The notes below the pieces were generated by a model. That model saw only the letters and a program-made list of their open reading frames with translations. It ran no database searches and was not told where the DNA came from. Shown one piece after another: positions 21,649-33,931 of a stretch of DNA of 64,000 nucleotides (position 1 is the first letter of the stretch; each line of letters starts with the position of its first letter). The stretch is from positions 1,612,001-1,676,000 of the forward strand of contig KN832876.1 in the NCBI GenBank assembly GCA_000827325.1, read 5' to 3'. The stretch comes from Oidiodendron maius Zn. Taxonomy: Eukaryota; Ascomycota; Leotiomycetes; Myxotrichaceae. A program made the position numbers and the translations under genes.

Positions 21649-23225
21649 ATGGCTTCATATTTAGTTGGTTTTCGTATTTTCCTCCTCGCTGCTCTTGCAT
21701 CGACCTCCCTAGGTGTTGCAGTGCCTCATCCCATGATCACGGCCGCACCTTCACTGGTTGAACGGGCACCGTCAAAAGTCCAGGGACGCGATATTGTCAG
21801 TGATATTGGAGGATTAGGAAGTTATCTTTCTAGTGTAGTGGGGACATACCCATCATACATAGCCAGTGGTATTCCCAATTTCTTCCAGGGCTTTCCAACT
21901 GGTACCGCTGTGCAAAGCAGCCTTGGATTATCTGATAGTGATTTGGCTGCCACGCCAACACAAGTCCTTAACATTCCGTCCGTATTATCGCCTTATGGAG
22001 AAGGGGATCAATATGCTGATCAATTTACAGCGGTTATGCAAACTGGACAGAAAATGGCTGGAATCTTCGATTTCACGGCAACGTATTCAAGCAGCCCAAT
22101 ATATCCGAGTCGAAACTCGATGACCTGGCCAATGCCTTTCTAGTTGGGACTTCCATCCAGCAACTTCCCCCAACTGAGCAGACTCAAGCTCGAAACTTGA
22201 CCTCAGAGATATATGTGGTTCAGCAACCATACGTAAACGTTACCTTCAACATCGAGCCGGCTACTATTAACAGCGACGGCAACGGAGCTCCGACTACACA
22301 TGGTGGAGGATCGCAGAAAGTAGCTTTACAGGGAGAGACGACGATCGAAGGCGACTATGATCAGTTTCTTCAGCTTGCGAACGTTTCAGGGCCTGCAGGT
22401 TATCTGCTACCTGGAAACGGTACAACGAATATACAGAGGTTGAATGTTTATGCCAATGGCACCGATACAGGAAACTCAACAGCATACCTTGTTCCTACGA
22501 CAGGTCTAACCATCGTTTCCGATATTGACGACATTTTGCGAGTCACAAAAATATATGAGCCGGCAGAAGGTCTCCTGAACTCATTTGCCAAGCCATTTGT
22601 ACCTTGGATGAACATGCCAGACATATATGCCAACTGGTCTCGCAGTATCCCGGATTTCCACTTTCACTACCTAACAACCACACCGGAACAAATAACGCGG
22701 AATTACATGGATTTCATCTTTAAGACGTACCCCGGCGGTTCGTTCGACACGCGGCCACTGAACTTTTCCGATGTGTCAGCTACGCTCTCTATACGGAAGT
22801 TCCTTCTAGAGAAGATCTTCCAGACCTACCCGGAACGCAAGTTCATTCTAATAGCAGATACCTCAAACTCGGATGTCATGAAGGACTATCCTGCTATGGT
22901 GAGTGAGTTTCCAGGCCAGGTCCAGTGCATTTTTCTGAGGAATACCTCGGCCACCGATTCCAGAGACAAATTTCCGTATGACACGAGTGGATTTAAGGGA
23001 ATCGAGCAGAATAAATATATGTTTTTCTTGGTGCCGGATGATCTCACTAATCTGGATATTTTAAATGGCCAGTGTTATAACACGTCTATTCCCCAGAACA
23101 TCACATTCAGCGAACAAGGATTGCCATTCGGATTGAGCAAAAATGGCGTGGCATCAAGAGCCGAATTGGGATGGAATCTTATTTCAGCGGCATGCCTCGT
23201 TGTACTTCTTACAATCATCCTCTGA
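21649..23225 (+). CDS. Secreted, probably GPI-anchored protein with APP1-type phosphatase domain (DUF2183)
   Basis: Exons 21649-21977 and 22031-23225 (53-nt intron, donor GTCCGT, branch GCTGAT) give 507 residues. The join restores GYANWTENGWNLRFHGNV, a block typical of the family, which lies in a different frame from exon 1. Order: signal peptide (about 1-23), a linker, an N-terminal beta region (about 110-260), then the HAD-like APP1 catalytic region with DIDDI from Asp274 and FILIADTSNSDVMKDYP. Yeast App1 is an Mg2+-dependent phosphatidate phosphatase; in this secreted subfamily the substrate is unknown. The protein ends in a hydrophobic run (LISAACLVVLLTIIL) preceded by small residues, suggesting a GPI anchor. 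Many N-x-S/T sites fit a surface glycoprotein. Confidence 0.85.
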
Positions 23226-26114
23226 GGCTGCCATAGCAGACACTAGTGAATGGGGGTTTTTTAACGACTTGTATGAATTAAACATTGTTATGTGGAGGTT
23301 GTGTTAAAGGGAACAGAATACCCCGTTTATTTCTATAGCTTCGCAGGGCCTTGCGACCTTACGCGAGATAAGTTGAACATCCTCATTGCAATTTAATCGA
23401 TCAGACGTCCTTCACATTACGCCACCCTACAAGGTGTCCTTCCTAAGTCCATGTTAGTAATAAAAATAATTAGACCAAAGAATGGAAACTTATCTCCAAA
23501 GCTGGAGGGGCTGTACCCTACGTGATACAGCCCAGGACTACCCAACCTGAAGGCCTGTCCTTTTATTCGTGGTCGTTATAACCGCCCCGATAGGCCCTGA
23601 AGGTACAACTCTGGAGACCTCAACACTGCCACAGCCATACAGAACCTATCAGTCTCAATTCTATGATCAGACATGCCACCCAATGCTACCGAGAGAAGAC
23701 AAGCACTAAGCTTTGACGCCAACTCGAGATGGGTCCTCCTCTCGACACTGCGCAGCCACTTTATCGTCGAATATCACTGGTGGGGTCTGAATTAGCAGCG
23801 AGAGATAATTTGAAGAGCCCCACCAGTACATCTAATCTCTTGCCGCCCAAAATATCATCAGTAGAGTTGAGCCATACCAAACCCTATGCTCTGAGTCCGT
23901 CATTCTCACACCAGCTGTGACAAGAAACCTAGCAGGTAGTCGGACAAATCGCAGACTTTGTCCTGATCGAACAGATAGCTTGACACAGACCGAAATTTCT
24001 CTCTGTTTGAATAGCAGTACCTCCAGAGACTAGTTTTTGATTCCTCTACATCAGAGGGAGGCCAAAGGTGCAGGGCAGTAAAGCGGACAAAATACATCTA
24101 TAAAAACCGCGGATCGTCTCTCATCAGATCCATGACCCAAGGTAGAGGAATAGCTGTGCAGACATCGCGAGGATGAAAGACAATGTGTTGGCGCCTTCCA
24201 TCACCTAAGGACTGAGCCTTAGGGAGAAAGTTGATGCGGCTGATCAGAATCACACCAGAGAGGTGTCAAGGCCAATGGAGGGTGCCGGGGCAATGGTCTC
24301 GCGAGCGGACTGCGCGAACTGACACGAGATTCTGGGGACCCGGACAGGGTGGATAGAACATCCTTCGGAGTATTCAAAGATATACAGCAAGGAAAGAGAG
24401 GCAACGGACATCTCCCTATTTTGGACTCAAACGAACCCATCCCTGGAGACGTAAATGGGCTAGATGCAAAAAGGATACCGGAGACTATTTCCAGGAGCGC
24501 GACAATATGTCAGATTTCGCGGCACGGAGGTGCTTTGAATGACTGTCTTCTCTCAAAGGTTTCTGTTTGGGGGCCTAATCGAACCTCGCTACAGATGCAA
24601 CTGCAAACTGCTTCCGACGAGTTGGGATCGTGGCCAATTCACATCCATCGGGATGTGGAAACCTTTGAAAGACGACAGTCCGTATGTAGACTTCTTCATA
24701 GAGCGTAGTATTGTGCTCAGTCTCCGCGTATCTCAAGAATGATCCAGGCCCGACGTCCACCAGAGTTGATAGAGGCCGAGTTGGTTCCATATAGCATTGA
24801 TGAAGATCCAAAGACCGCTTCTCAAGGGAGGGCCTGTGCGTTCTCCATATTGTATCTCCTATCCGGGTCTCCAATTAACGCATCGACGAGGACGATTCAA
24901 TTGATCAGAGTAATATGTCCAGCCGACCGCCCGACGAGCGTCCTCCCCGAGGCTCTTACCAGAATGGCTCATGTGCGAATCTGTTTTATTATCTTTCGAC
25001 ATCTGGACTGTCCTTTCAAGCCTTCAACCACCGGCCTCATTCAGACCACGCAGCATTTCAGCATTGTGATCGTCACTCAGCAACAGAGATCTAATAACCT
25101 GAACGACAACTATAACCGCAATACTACAACCAACGAGTACTTAGGGTTAAGTTCTGAAATCCATTGTTCCTTTCGGAAAGCAGAGATCAGAGAACTGTAG
25201 GGGGGGTGAGGTGCTGAGTTTGCAGCTGCTCTTGGGTACAAGAGCGAGAGAAGTTTCGAGATTGTGTTTGAATAAGCTATTTGGTCGCGTCAGGGAGTTG
25301 GAAATGTTTGACTCTGCCGTGGGTGATTTCTATCGCAGTATAGGTCGAGACTAGATATCAGGTTCGATTTAGGACACAAAGTAATGATAATGCAGAGAGT
25401 GGAACAATTGATCGTTTGAGAGGTACTGGCTGGTGAGAAGTAGTTGCGAAGCAATGAGAGCGCAAGAGAACGCAGGAGAACGCGAGCATTATCATCTCGC
25501 GTCGCGCTCTCTTTTTTCGCTGACTAATCATAGATTCGCCAGATCACATGATTAATCTGATATCTTCGGCGTTGGTTGATGGATGCTAACTAAGGGGGCA
25601 AAGTGGCAACTGGCATCCGAATACGGCCTGATTTAGTGGTGATAACATGAATCCAGCATCAAAACGTAGGCGCAGGACATGCCGATATTTGGCGCTGAAT
25701 ATTCGAATATATAAGGAGGCTATTCAGACGCTCTGTAGTTAGATATTCGAGTCAAAAATATCAGCTGTAGCTCTTCGATCATACATGCTTAGTAATATAT
25801 TGCTTCAACCAATAAGAAGCGTCCTGCAGCAACAGGCGTCATGTATCTCGTCCTCTGTGGCAGACGAAAACTTACTGAAATTTGTCTATGACATTAATAC
25901 AGCGTTTTAATATTAAAATTATTCACATCTTTGACTTAAAGCTAATGAGACAACGACGTACAATCACTAGATGATCTAGGTCATACTCTACTCCCCTACT
26001 ATATTCCACCAAGAGGGAACAGTAGGCGCAAGGTTCGAGGATAGTCGGCTTGAGCTCTGTTCGTCAGTTTGAGATGTTCTCACATTCAATTCACGCAGTC
26101 AAATAATAAGTACC
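23226..26114. other. Gene-poor stretch, 2.9 kb
   Basis: The longest interval without a supportable gene. ORFs of 60-153 codons exist (e.g. 24349-24708, 24739-25200, and 23906-24097 on the minus strand), but they overlap in several frames and carry no domain I recognise. A nested inverted repeat lies at 25456-25511. 25,850-25,990 is AT-rich. Degraded coding remnants cannot be excluded. Confidence 0.5.
25456..25511. repeat. Nested inverted repeats (hairpin potential)
   Basis: Outer arms GAGAGCGC (25456-25463) and GCGCTCTC (25504-25511) are perfect complements. Inside, ACGCGAG (25480-25486) and CTCGCGT (25496-25502) form a 7-bp stem with a 9-nt loop, CATTATCAT. It could be a cruciform, a binding site or a small relic; nothing decides. 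Confidence 0.7.
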
Positions 26115-28930
26115 ATGGCATCCGGAGGATCTCTGAAGAGGACCACCCAGCCTCCGTTGGTTGACAACCTCCTCCAATATGGGAAGCTTGCCTTTAATCC
26201 GGAATTACCAGAGGAGATCAGGCATACCAACCAAGCAAAATTTCAAGACGTTGTTGACAGGTATTGTGCACCTCTTTTACATGGTTGCTTTTGCTAACTG
26301 AAAGAATAGCACGGGGACTTTGGCGCTTATGCCAGCCTTAAACCTCCTTGTGCAGCCTGGTCGAACGGAACCCTGGTTACGAGCACAGTTAATTACAGCG
26401 CTTGCAGTTCTTCCACTTCGTGAACGCGGTGTGCAGCATGCTATTGAATTTATTCTTTCGGTCCATCCCAGCAGTGCTGGCTTCAGTGACGCTGTAAAAG
26501 CGGGGAGGGGATCCGGTATCTCTCATGATGCGCTCAATGCCGCATCAAGACTACTGTCCTCGCCGCCGGCAGGGATGTCTCCAGATCAGTGGTTTTCAGG
26601 TATTGCTCCTCAGCTCTTCTCATTGCTCCAAGGGGAGGGAGAACCAGAGATGGATAGGGCGGCGGCTTTTATCATTGGCTTTGGTATCCTTGGCCGGAGA
26701 CAATATGGTGCCTCTGGTAGGCGTTCATCGACGGATTTCCCATGCTATTCTGATATAATTTGTAGATATGCCCGGCTGGAAACATTTTGTCGAGCCAATG
26801 TTGCATTCGATAGATCCTACTCTCGGCTCCTCCGTGTCTCGATCCCGTAGTGCGGAAGGAGATGTAGAATTTGTGGGCGCTAGAAAGGTTCTGGTACCAT
26901 CTGAGCAAGTTGCCAGAAGCCTCAAGAGTCTTAACGTACTCATAACCTCTCACCCTCACCCATCGCTGACCAAACGGCTCCTCAGGCCAATCCTTCTGCC
27001 CCTTTGGTCCCTTGCTTCATGGAACCAGAATAGTGAGACTGTTGAAAGCAAGTATCGAAAGCCAGCTAGGAACTTGTTAATGATTCTACTACAACTGTTA
27101 TCCCATGGCATCCAACCTTCTAGCTCTGATACTCTCTCTATGATCGTGCAGAATTTTATGTTTCAAGGAAAGCCTACTTCATCTACATCTCTATGGGTAT
27201 ACACCAAGGATATCCAAGGAATTCAAATTCAAGAGCAGAATGCGAGCTCAGAAGCTGAATCCGGTCTATTCGTGTCTAGCTTGCCATCAATTGAAGATAA
27301 AGTGTCTTCATTCTGCACATTAATTAAATCGATCCCCGAATTCGATACTGAGATCTCGCATTTATTCACACGCTTATGCAGAAAATGGCTTAAGGATACT
27401 ACAGGGGACAGGGCTGAATCTATCGTCACTGGTTTTGAAACTGTGGAGCCATCGGACTCTTCGCAAGAAAGATTTATTGAAGCAACGCTTATGCAGAAGC
27501 TGATGACAACTGTTCCGGAGAAACTTGTCAGTGACTCGCACCAAGTTCTCGATCTTGTCAACTATATACTTTCGAAATGGAATTCGGATGATATCGATGG
27601 TAATGAAGACATAATTTCAGTCGCTCTTAGCTTGCTAAATATCATCTTAACGTCACCGAACTATAAAACGATACCTGATTCTAAACAAGTTTTCGATGAA
27701 ATACAGAAGTCAGTCTATTCGATAAGCAAATGTTCGAAGATGGATGCCTCTCTCACTGCGCAGAACATGTTGTCTCTAATCGAATTCCGGGATACATTTA
27801 ACGATTCAAACGCTACTTCTTCAGATATTTTCAAGGATCAGCAATATGAAGATCGCAAGAACTACAACCTCGCAATGTCATATCTTACTTCCACGGAGTC
27901 GCCACCACCTGTTCGCGTCCAAGGACTGGAGCTTATCTCAACTTTATTGCAAAGCCAGAGTTCGGTTCTGGATATACCCGCTCTTATCGTATTGTTTTCA
28001 TCTCTTCTGCAGGATAGCGATGAGTACATATATCTTCGGGTTATTAAGTCCTTTGTAGAACTATCCACGAGGCACCCAAAAACCATCCTAAGTGATCTCA
28101 TCGACAGATATGTTGATCCAAACGAAGAAGCAGTACTAGATCAACGATTGAGATTCGGCGAAGCATTGCTCCAAATAATTAAAAACGTGGGCCATGCATT
28201 TTCTGGTGGCATTACTCGAACTGTTAGTGAAGGTCTGATGTCAATTGCTGGCCGTCGAGGGTTCAGGCCAAAATTCCAACAAGAGCAAGAGAACGAAATC
28301 CTCTTGAAGCGGCAAAAAGACAGGGAAGCAGAAGATGCTTGGGACGGACCACCACCTCAACTAGATGAATACCTCCCATCAGAATTCCAAAAAGAAGATG
28401 AATTACTGGCACGGATTGTTTCGGGGTGGGAAAGCAAACGCGGAAGTGAAGACGTACGTATTCGAGCTTCCGCGCTATCGATAATGGGATCCGCCATCGA
28501 GGCAAACGTGGCCGCAATTGGATCTGATCTCATATCTACGGTTTTGGACCTAAGCATCCACATTTTGACCCTTGAAACAGAGCCAGAGAAAGGTATCTTA
28601 CGGCGCTCTGCAATACTCTTAATCATGAATTTTATTAGAGCATTAGAAACGGCTCGCGAACAACAGACAAAACTTAGCTTCGGGTTGGTCGGAAAGAATC
28701 TTGATGATGTGAAGAGAGTGTTGCAATATGTGGAGGAAACCGACAACGATGACTTGGTGCGCCAACACGCGAAGGATGTTATTGACGGGCTTCAGACGTG
28801 GCAGTTCAATGCTCTATTGCCGTCCCAAAATCCGCAATTTAGGATCCAAGAAATAGCTGGCCTAGCCATCACTCCAGGTGGGGAAATTGACTCTGCTAGC
28901 AAGAGGCCAAGGATTGAAGAAATAGAGTGA
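26115..28930 (+). CDS. RTP1: RNA polymerase II assembly/import factor Rtp1 (TANGO6 family)
   Basis: Three exons (26115-26260, 26310-26716, 26766-28930), both introns 49 nt, 905 residues. The protein is all-helical and HEAT-repeat-like. The two family blocks sit near the C-terminus: RTP1_C1-like LPSEFQKEDELLARIVSGW near 730, and RTP1_C2-like GILRRSAILLIMNFIRALE...YVEETDNDDLVRQHAKDVI near 795-860. Yeast Rtp1 binds RNA polymerase II subunits and the R2TP complex and promotes nuclear entry of the assembled enzyme. The N-terminal exon (MASGGSLKRTTQPPLVDNLL) joins in phase to STGTLALMPALNLLV. Flanked by long gene-free intervals on both sides. Confidence 0.88.
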
Positions 28931-30547
28931 AGTCTGAACTCTTTTCTTTGGCTGCAGATGCCGGTCCAATAAACAGCACTTACCTCGAGATGTGTTTCGC
29001 CAAGCAACGTCATTTCGTATGTGCCCTGAAAGATCTCAAAGATTGTTGTGCTGTGAAGCAGATGCAAAAGTGGGCGTTCAGCCGCAGTACTTGTCAAGTA
29101 ACTGCTATGGTAGCTCTGACATTGATACTGCTGAATTATATGAAAACGATTAGGGTCCACAATTGTGATAAGAGAGCCGGAAAGTGATGATTGTATATCA
29201 TTCTACTGTTGTGCTGGCCAGAACATCAAAATTCAATAAATTCAATCTGCATGGCGGGTGCGACGGGAGAATTCTAAGCCGTGTTGTCGGGAATATGGAT
29301 GTTCGCATGTCCGCTTTGCCATCCACCCAGCATTCGATCTTCTTAGTTCAGATGAAAAGTTGCTCCTTCGAAAACGTGATATCTAGCAGCACATGCAAAT
29401 TATGCAAGATAGCACAAGAACATTGGCAACCTCTGTCTCTGACTAGAGCATTTACGAAGCGGAGGAATCTTCTTCCGGCAATTCTCTCAATCCGGTCCGT
29501 GTATCCACTGGATGATCGCACAGAAACTTCTCGTCTGCTGACCTTCGATGGAGGTACGTTGCATTAGGTGCAGTATAGAAGCGATGCGAAACAGGATATA
29601 AAACCGAGTCCAGAGATTCCATGCAGGCTTCCCGGATTATGCGGGGGAATATTATGCGGGGAATATCCGGGGAATTCGACATAAAAAGAAACGCCATTGC
29701 GACAACGCAATAGAAAAAAGACATGTGTGTACGGAACAAGCCACTATTCTACCGAGGTCCTCCTTCCACGTTGTCTTCCAGTTTCAGCCTCCACCTTCCC
29801 TTTCCACTATAGCCTGGCTGTTCGGCGGCACTTAACGCGGAGCTACACAGCACACACCAGTACCTAGTGATCCTTCTATCACAAGGAAATTTCATTGTCA
29901 GCTCTGCGACGTGTGACGCAACCAGCGAGTTGGGAAAGCACACAATCATGCCCGGCCAAATGACAAGATGGAATCGGACGCCTCGTCGCTATCCCTGGAT
30001 TGTCACAAGCTTGGCAGAGTCTTGTACCTGGCTATCAGTCAAATATTTGGCCTGTGCATTGAAATAGCCCTCTCTCTAAATGGTCGAGTGACCACTTCTG
30101 TCGGGTTGTGCCAAACTAGAACCGGAAAGAATAGAAGCACATCCAGCCCTGGCGTCGGTGATCTCCCTTTCCTAGCCAGTCACTTTCGCCGATGTCGAGT
30201 TACCATTTCGTGAACGCGGCGCGAAATCGAACTAGATAGATTAGAAATCTACCATGTGCCCCGCAGGCTGCTTCCTCTCTACAGACCACTGTGATCGGGC
30301 CGGGATGAAGCATCACATTGCCGCCCATATGGAGTGCATACCCCGTGGGGATGTGGTAGTGCAGCGCACATGGAAATTTCTATATATGGGCTACAGATTT
30401 CCCCACAGCCATTGTTCCTGCCTTCAGCCCCGCTCAATATCAGATCCCCCTTCTCATTACCAATATCACTTCCAGGTCCAGGTCTTCCGGGTAGGGAATT
30501 GAGCCAGAGTCATCAAAGCCACAACCCTGCGGATAGCAGCTACAACT
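28931..30547. other. Gene-free stretch, 1.6 kb
   Basis: Between RTP1 and the cutinase gene, the cutinase promoter included. Small overlapping ORFs only. A short imperfect repeat (ATTATGCGGGGAAT-like, three units) lies at 29636-29675. Confidence 0.5.
29636..29675. repeat. Three imperfect units of ATTATGCGGGGAAT
   Basis: Units at 29636-29650 (15 nt), 29651-29664 (14 nt) and 29665-29675 (11 nt, truncated at its 5' side). About 0.9 kb upstream of the cutinase start. Confidence 0.6.
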
Positions 30548-31416
30548 ATGCGGTTTTCCCTCTACATTCTGTCTTGCCTTGGTCTCTCTCTCGCCTCTCC
30601 TATCCCTTCTGAGGGCCTCGGTATGAGGGAATTAATCAGGAAGAATACATCGCTAAACAACTTCATCACTCTCCTCCTGGAGTATCTCCCGGCAATCGAT
30701 GATACCATTGCTGACCTTGTTGGTGTCTTGACTGACTTCGAGGCCCTCCTCGTCGACGTTACCGGAGACCAGGATACGTACAACGGGCTCGGAGGTCCCT
30801 GCACGGAATACACACTCATCTTTGCCCGTGGGACTACAGAGCCTGGAAATGTAGGGATTCTCGTCGGCCCACCACTTATCACCGCCATAACCAACATTGT
30901 CGGCACATCTGCTCTCACTGTCCAAGGTGTTAACAACTACGGTGCGACAGTTGACGGGTATCTTGAAGGCGGAGACCCAGCTGGAAGTGCTGAGATGTGG
31001 GCTTTCCAGGGTTCGCCTTGCAGGTTCCATAGCTAATTCCCACAGGGCAAAGCAAATTCAACAAGCCTACGCAGCCTGCCCTAACACCAAACTGATCGCC
31101 TCGGGTTACTCCCAGGGTGGTCAGATTGTCCATAACGCAGCAGCTCAGCTGCCGGCTAAGGTTGGCCAGTGGATCAGCTCTGCCGTCATCTTTGGGGACC
31201 CAGGTATGAACAAAAGCGTTGGGAAGGAGGGGCGAATCAAAACTAATTGCCATCACAGATAATGGGACCGCCGTCGCCAACGTGCCAGCCTCTAAGACAG
31301 ATGTCTACTGCCACCAGGGCGACAACATCTGCGTGAACGGTGATTTTGTTCTGCCCGCACATCTTACCTACGCCGAAAATGTACAAGCGGCAGCTCAATT
31401 CATCACATCGCACTAG
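30548..31416 (+). CDS. Secreted cutinase (serine esterase, CE5 type)
   Basis: Three exons (30548-30996, 31046-31203, 31259-31416), introns of 49 and 55 nt, 254 residues. It hydrolyses cutin and short-chain esters outside the cell. Seen: signal peptide (MRFSLYILSCLGLSLA/SPI), the beta strand TLIFARGTTEPGNVG, the nucleophile Ser172 in GYSQGG, Asp224 in YCHQGDNIC and His237 in LPAHLTY. Cysteines pair as expected: Cys161 after the ESxxC-type helix, Cys220 and Cys227 around the Asp loop. The N-terminal propeptide-like part (about 17-75) is longer than in the smallest cutinases. The introns are needed: the first exon read through ends early (WAFQGSPC...), and splicing restores AEMAKQIQQAY. Presence fits a plant-associated or saprotrophic lifestyle. 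Confidence 0.95.
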
Positions 31417-32036
31417 AGTAGTGAGAGCACGCATGGTGGATTTGTAGCAGAAGTGTATATTTGGGATGATACTGGTACATCTCATACCTGGTATTTTGTA
31501 TAGTCCGCATTATGATATATGTCCATATAACGAATCTGATGAACATTCCCGGAATTTATTCCGTTAATCTCTAGAGCCATTCGATATTCCCTATTCGATT
31601 AATTCCTCACTGGGGTCGTCGGCTATGTGCATATATCGGACAAGCAATAGGCGACCGGGTTGTAGAAATAGACTCCCCCTCGCATGCAAGAGCACAGACG
31701 TGATGATCGGGACTTGAATTGTGGCGGCCAGTGATATTACAGACAAACTACCTATACATTACACAAACCGCTCAAATCAAGTGAAAGCATCGTTTCGGAC
31801 TTAAGAGGACGCCAAGGCAGCTTATCCCCCGGCGTTTCCGTGCTATTCATGCATATTCACCGTTAAAACGACCTATTTTGATACACCGAATGCGCTACGC
31901 CGGAACCCATATTAAACGCCATGGAGTTCTGCCCAACCTTTCCATCCACGCAATGCAAGAGCACAAAGACGCAAACTATATACCATGCCACATACAACGC
32001 CAACGCATGCGCCGATCACAGACTGCAAATTCTAGC
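31417..32036. other. Convergent 3' intergenic region, 620 bp
   Basis: Between the cutinase 3' end and the RING/TRAF gene 3' end. No gene or repeat seen. Confidence 0.6.
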
Positions 32037-33458
32037 TTATAGCTTGGTGATGAGATCCCGCATCGAATCACTTAGTCTGCGTGGTAGCGGTCCATCTGCG
32101 CCAGAGCCAGCAGCGTCTGAACCGCCGCCACTTGGTCCAGGAGCTCCACCGGTTCCAAATCGTCTCTGGTTCTCCTGCCTGCGGAAGTTTAATAACCATC
32201 TAACATGCATACTGACAACCTGCTGGCTGCTTCTCATGTCGGTTAGCTCGTTCTTGATTGGAATTGTCTCATTGAAGAGCATCATGGTCTGCTTCGCTTC
32301 GAGCTCGGTCATTGCTGCTGATAGTTGGCTGATTCGGGTCTCCTGCGCTTCGATTAAGGAAAGTAGATACTCGTTTGTTGAATCTAGAGGCTCTGCGCTT
32401 GCTGACTCTGGGATATTGGGAGGAGAGTGAGCTGGAATATCTACACAGTCGAGATGTCGATCTGAATCCTTAGCTCCGCTCTCCAAGAACTTGATGCGGC
32501 GATCTTGGCCTTGGTTCTTCTCATTTAAATAGCGGACCTCGCTTCGCAGGATATTTATCTCCTTCTTCAGTATCTCGGCCATCGGGCCCACAGATTTTAA
32601 GGCACAGTCGTCGGCGTGAAGATACAGATCCTTCCTCTTATCTTCATGTAGGCAGCCATATTCAGCCCACTTGCAGGGCGCCATGACATCTGGGCACTCT
32701 TCGAGGTGTTCTGCATCCTTGCAGCGTAGAATTCCAGTTCCGCAATGCTCACATTCCTTCTGGCGCTCTTTGCATTTGAATTCGCGGTGATAGCCGATAT
32801 CAATCTCCTGACAAACCGTCTCACAGTCTGGGCAAGACACATCATAATGCAGACAACCTTTGTCTGAGAGCTTTCTCTTCACAACTTCGTCACAGGATTT
32901 GCCTGGGCATTTGACAAGCGCATCTTTGCAGTATTTCTCCATGTGATTCTGAAGCATGGCCCGAGGAATTGGTGCTTCACAGCAAGGACATTTGACTAAT
33001 AGAGCATCCAGCTGGTTCATAACAATTTTGTGTGATCGGGTGAGGGGGGAGTCACGGAGCAATGGATATCGATCAATCGGGCAAGCCTCGCTGTGAGATA
33101 GGGCTTGACTAATGCAGTCCTTGCAGAAAGTGTGATCACAGATGGTGTCGACAGGATCGATCAGAGCAACGCGACAGATCGGGCAGATAAGGTTCTCGTC
33201 AACATTGCCAATGTATGTAAGAGCTCGGAAGTCGATGTTCTGAGGGACACTGAAGGTCGATGACGCAACAGTGTCCAGGCTATCTGCTACATGGCTGTTG
33301 AGAGAGGCGTAACGACGCTCGCGGTTTGCTTGGGGCGAGATGCTGTAGCCGGTAGCGGGAGAATTTGGAGGGGCCTGGGCACCGTGCAGGTCAAACACCG
33401 CGTGGGTAAGATCAGCACTGAGGTGTCTAGGAGAATTAGGAGTATTAGGAGGTGGCAT
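32037..33458 (-). CDS. RING finger / TRAF-type zinc-finger protein (putative E3 ubiquitin ligase)
   Basis: Intronless, 473 residues from ATG 33458 (MPPPNTPNSPRHL). The RING (about 90-135) reads CPICRVALIDPVDTICDHTF, then CKDC and ACPIDR. The eighth ligand is Asp rather than Cys, as also occurs in TRAF-class RINGs (CPVD). Several Cys/His pairs follow (about 155-290: KCPCCEAPI, HMEKYC, KCPGKSC, CPDCETVC, CEHCGTG, CKWAEYGC), i.e. TRAF-type zinc fingers. Then comes a coiled coil (about 300-335), a second helix (about 375-430) and a Gly/Pro-rich tail. No MATH/TRAF-C domain. Substrate unknown. Divergent from the SNARE gene, 473 bp apart. Confidence 0.88.
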   Translation of the reverse strand: MPPPNTPNSPRHLSADLTHAVFDLHGAQAPPNSPATGYSISPQANRERRYASLNSHVADSLDTVASSTFSVPQNIDFRALTYIGNVDENLICPICRVALIDPVDTICDHTFCKDCISQALSHSEACPIDRYPLLRDSPLTRSHKIVMNQLDALLVKCPCCEAPIPRAMLQNHMEKYCKDALVKCPGKSCDEVVKRKLSDKGCLHYDVSCPDCETVCQEIDIGYHREFKCKERQKECEHCGTGILRCKDAEHLEECPDVMAPCKWAEYGCLHEDKRKDLYLHADDCALKSVGPMAEILKKEINILRSEVRYLNEKNQGQDRRIKFLESGAKDSDRHLDCVDIPAHSPPNIPESASAEPLDSTNEYLLSLIEAQETRISQLSAAMTELEAKQTMMLFNETIPIKNELTDMRSSQQVVSMHVRWLLNFRRQENQRRFGTGGAPGPSGGGSDAAGSGADGPLPRRLSDSMRDLITKL

Positions 33459-33931
33459 GACTATCAAACAGACGCTCTGCTCAGAGCAAGAGCAGGTCTG
33501 GTATGTAGGTCGATATCGGAGGTCGAGGTACACGGTGCGGCGAATCGACCCCGCCCGTCAGAAGATTGACAATATGAAGCTTAGAAAAGTTCCTGCACTG
33601 TAGATCTCAATAACGGGGACTAAGAGAATCCCCATCTACGCTCTGGCAGCGCGTGGTGAAATGGATGAGAGCAGAAGGCGGACATGATATAGTTGACGCG
33701 AATGCCTACAAAGTACGGATTATATCGGGCACACAAGCCAGAGTGCAGTTATCGCTTCGGCTAAGCCCGCACCTCTTATCCTCCGGCTTACAACGTCAAA
33801 GTATACGCAGACCTGCTACATCCAGCATCTCCCTTCGGATGCCTCCTGTGGGAACCGTTTATATTACACTGTAGACGATTTTCACTCGTTCTTGCCCTTC
33901 TTGACGACACCCGATCTGCGGGCGATCAGTT
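33459..33931. other. Divergent promoter region, 473 bp
   Basis: Shared upstream region of the RING/TRAF gene and the SNARE gene. No coding potential recognised. Confidence 0.6.

Noticed and set aside
17862-23225. Secondary-metabolite gene cluster
   Set aside because: Only accessory hydrolases and secreted proteins are present; no PKS, NRPS, terpene synthase, transporter or cluster regulator was found.
23906-24260. Minus-strand frame with protein-like composition, interrupted once by TAG
   Set aside because: Two open stretches of about 60 codons in one frame can occur by chance here, no known domain, and no intron of normal size removes the stop.
24739-25200. 153-codon plus-strand ORF
   Set aside because: No domain, low-complexity Asn/Thr end, overlapping ORFs on the other strand; not supported as a gene.
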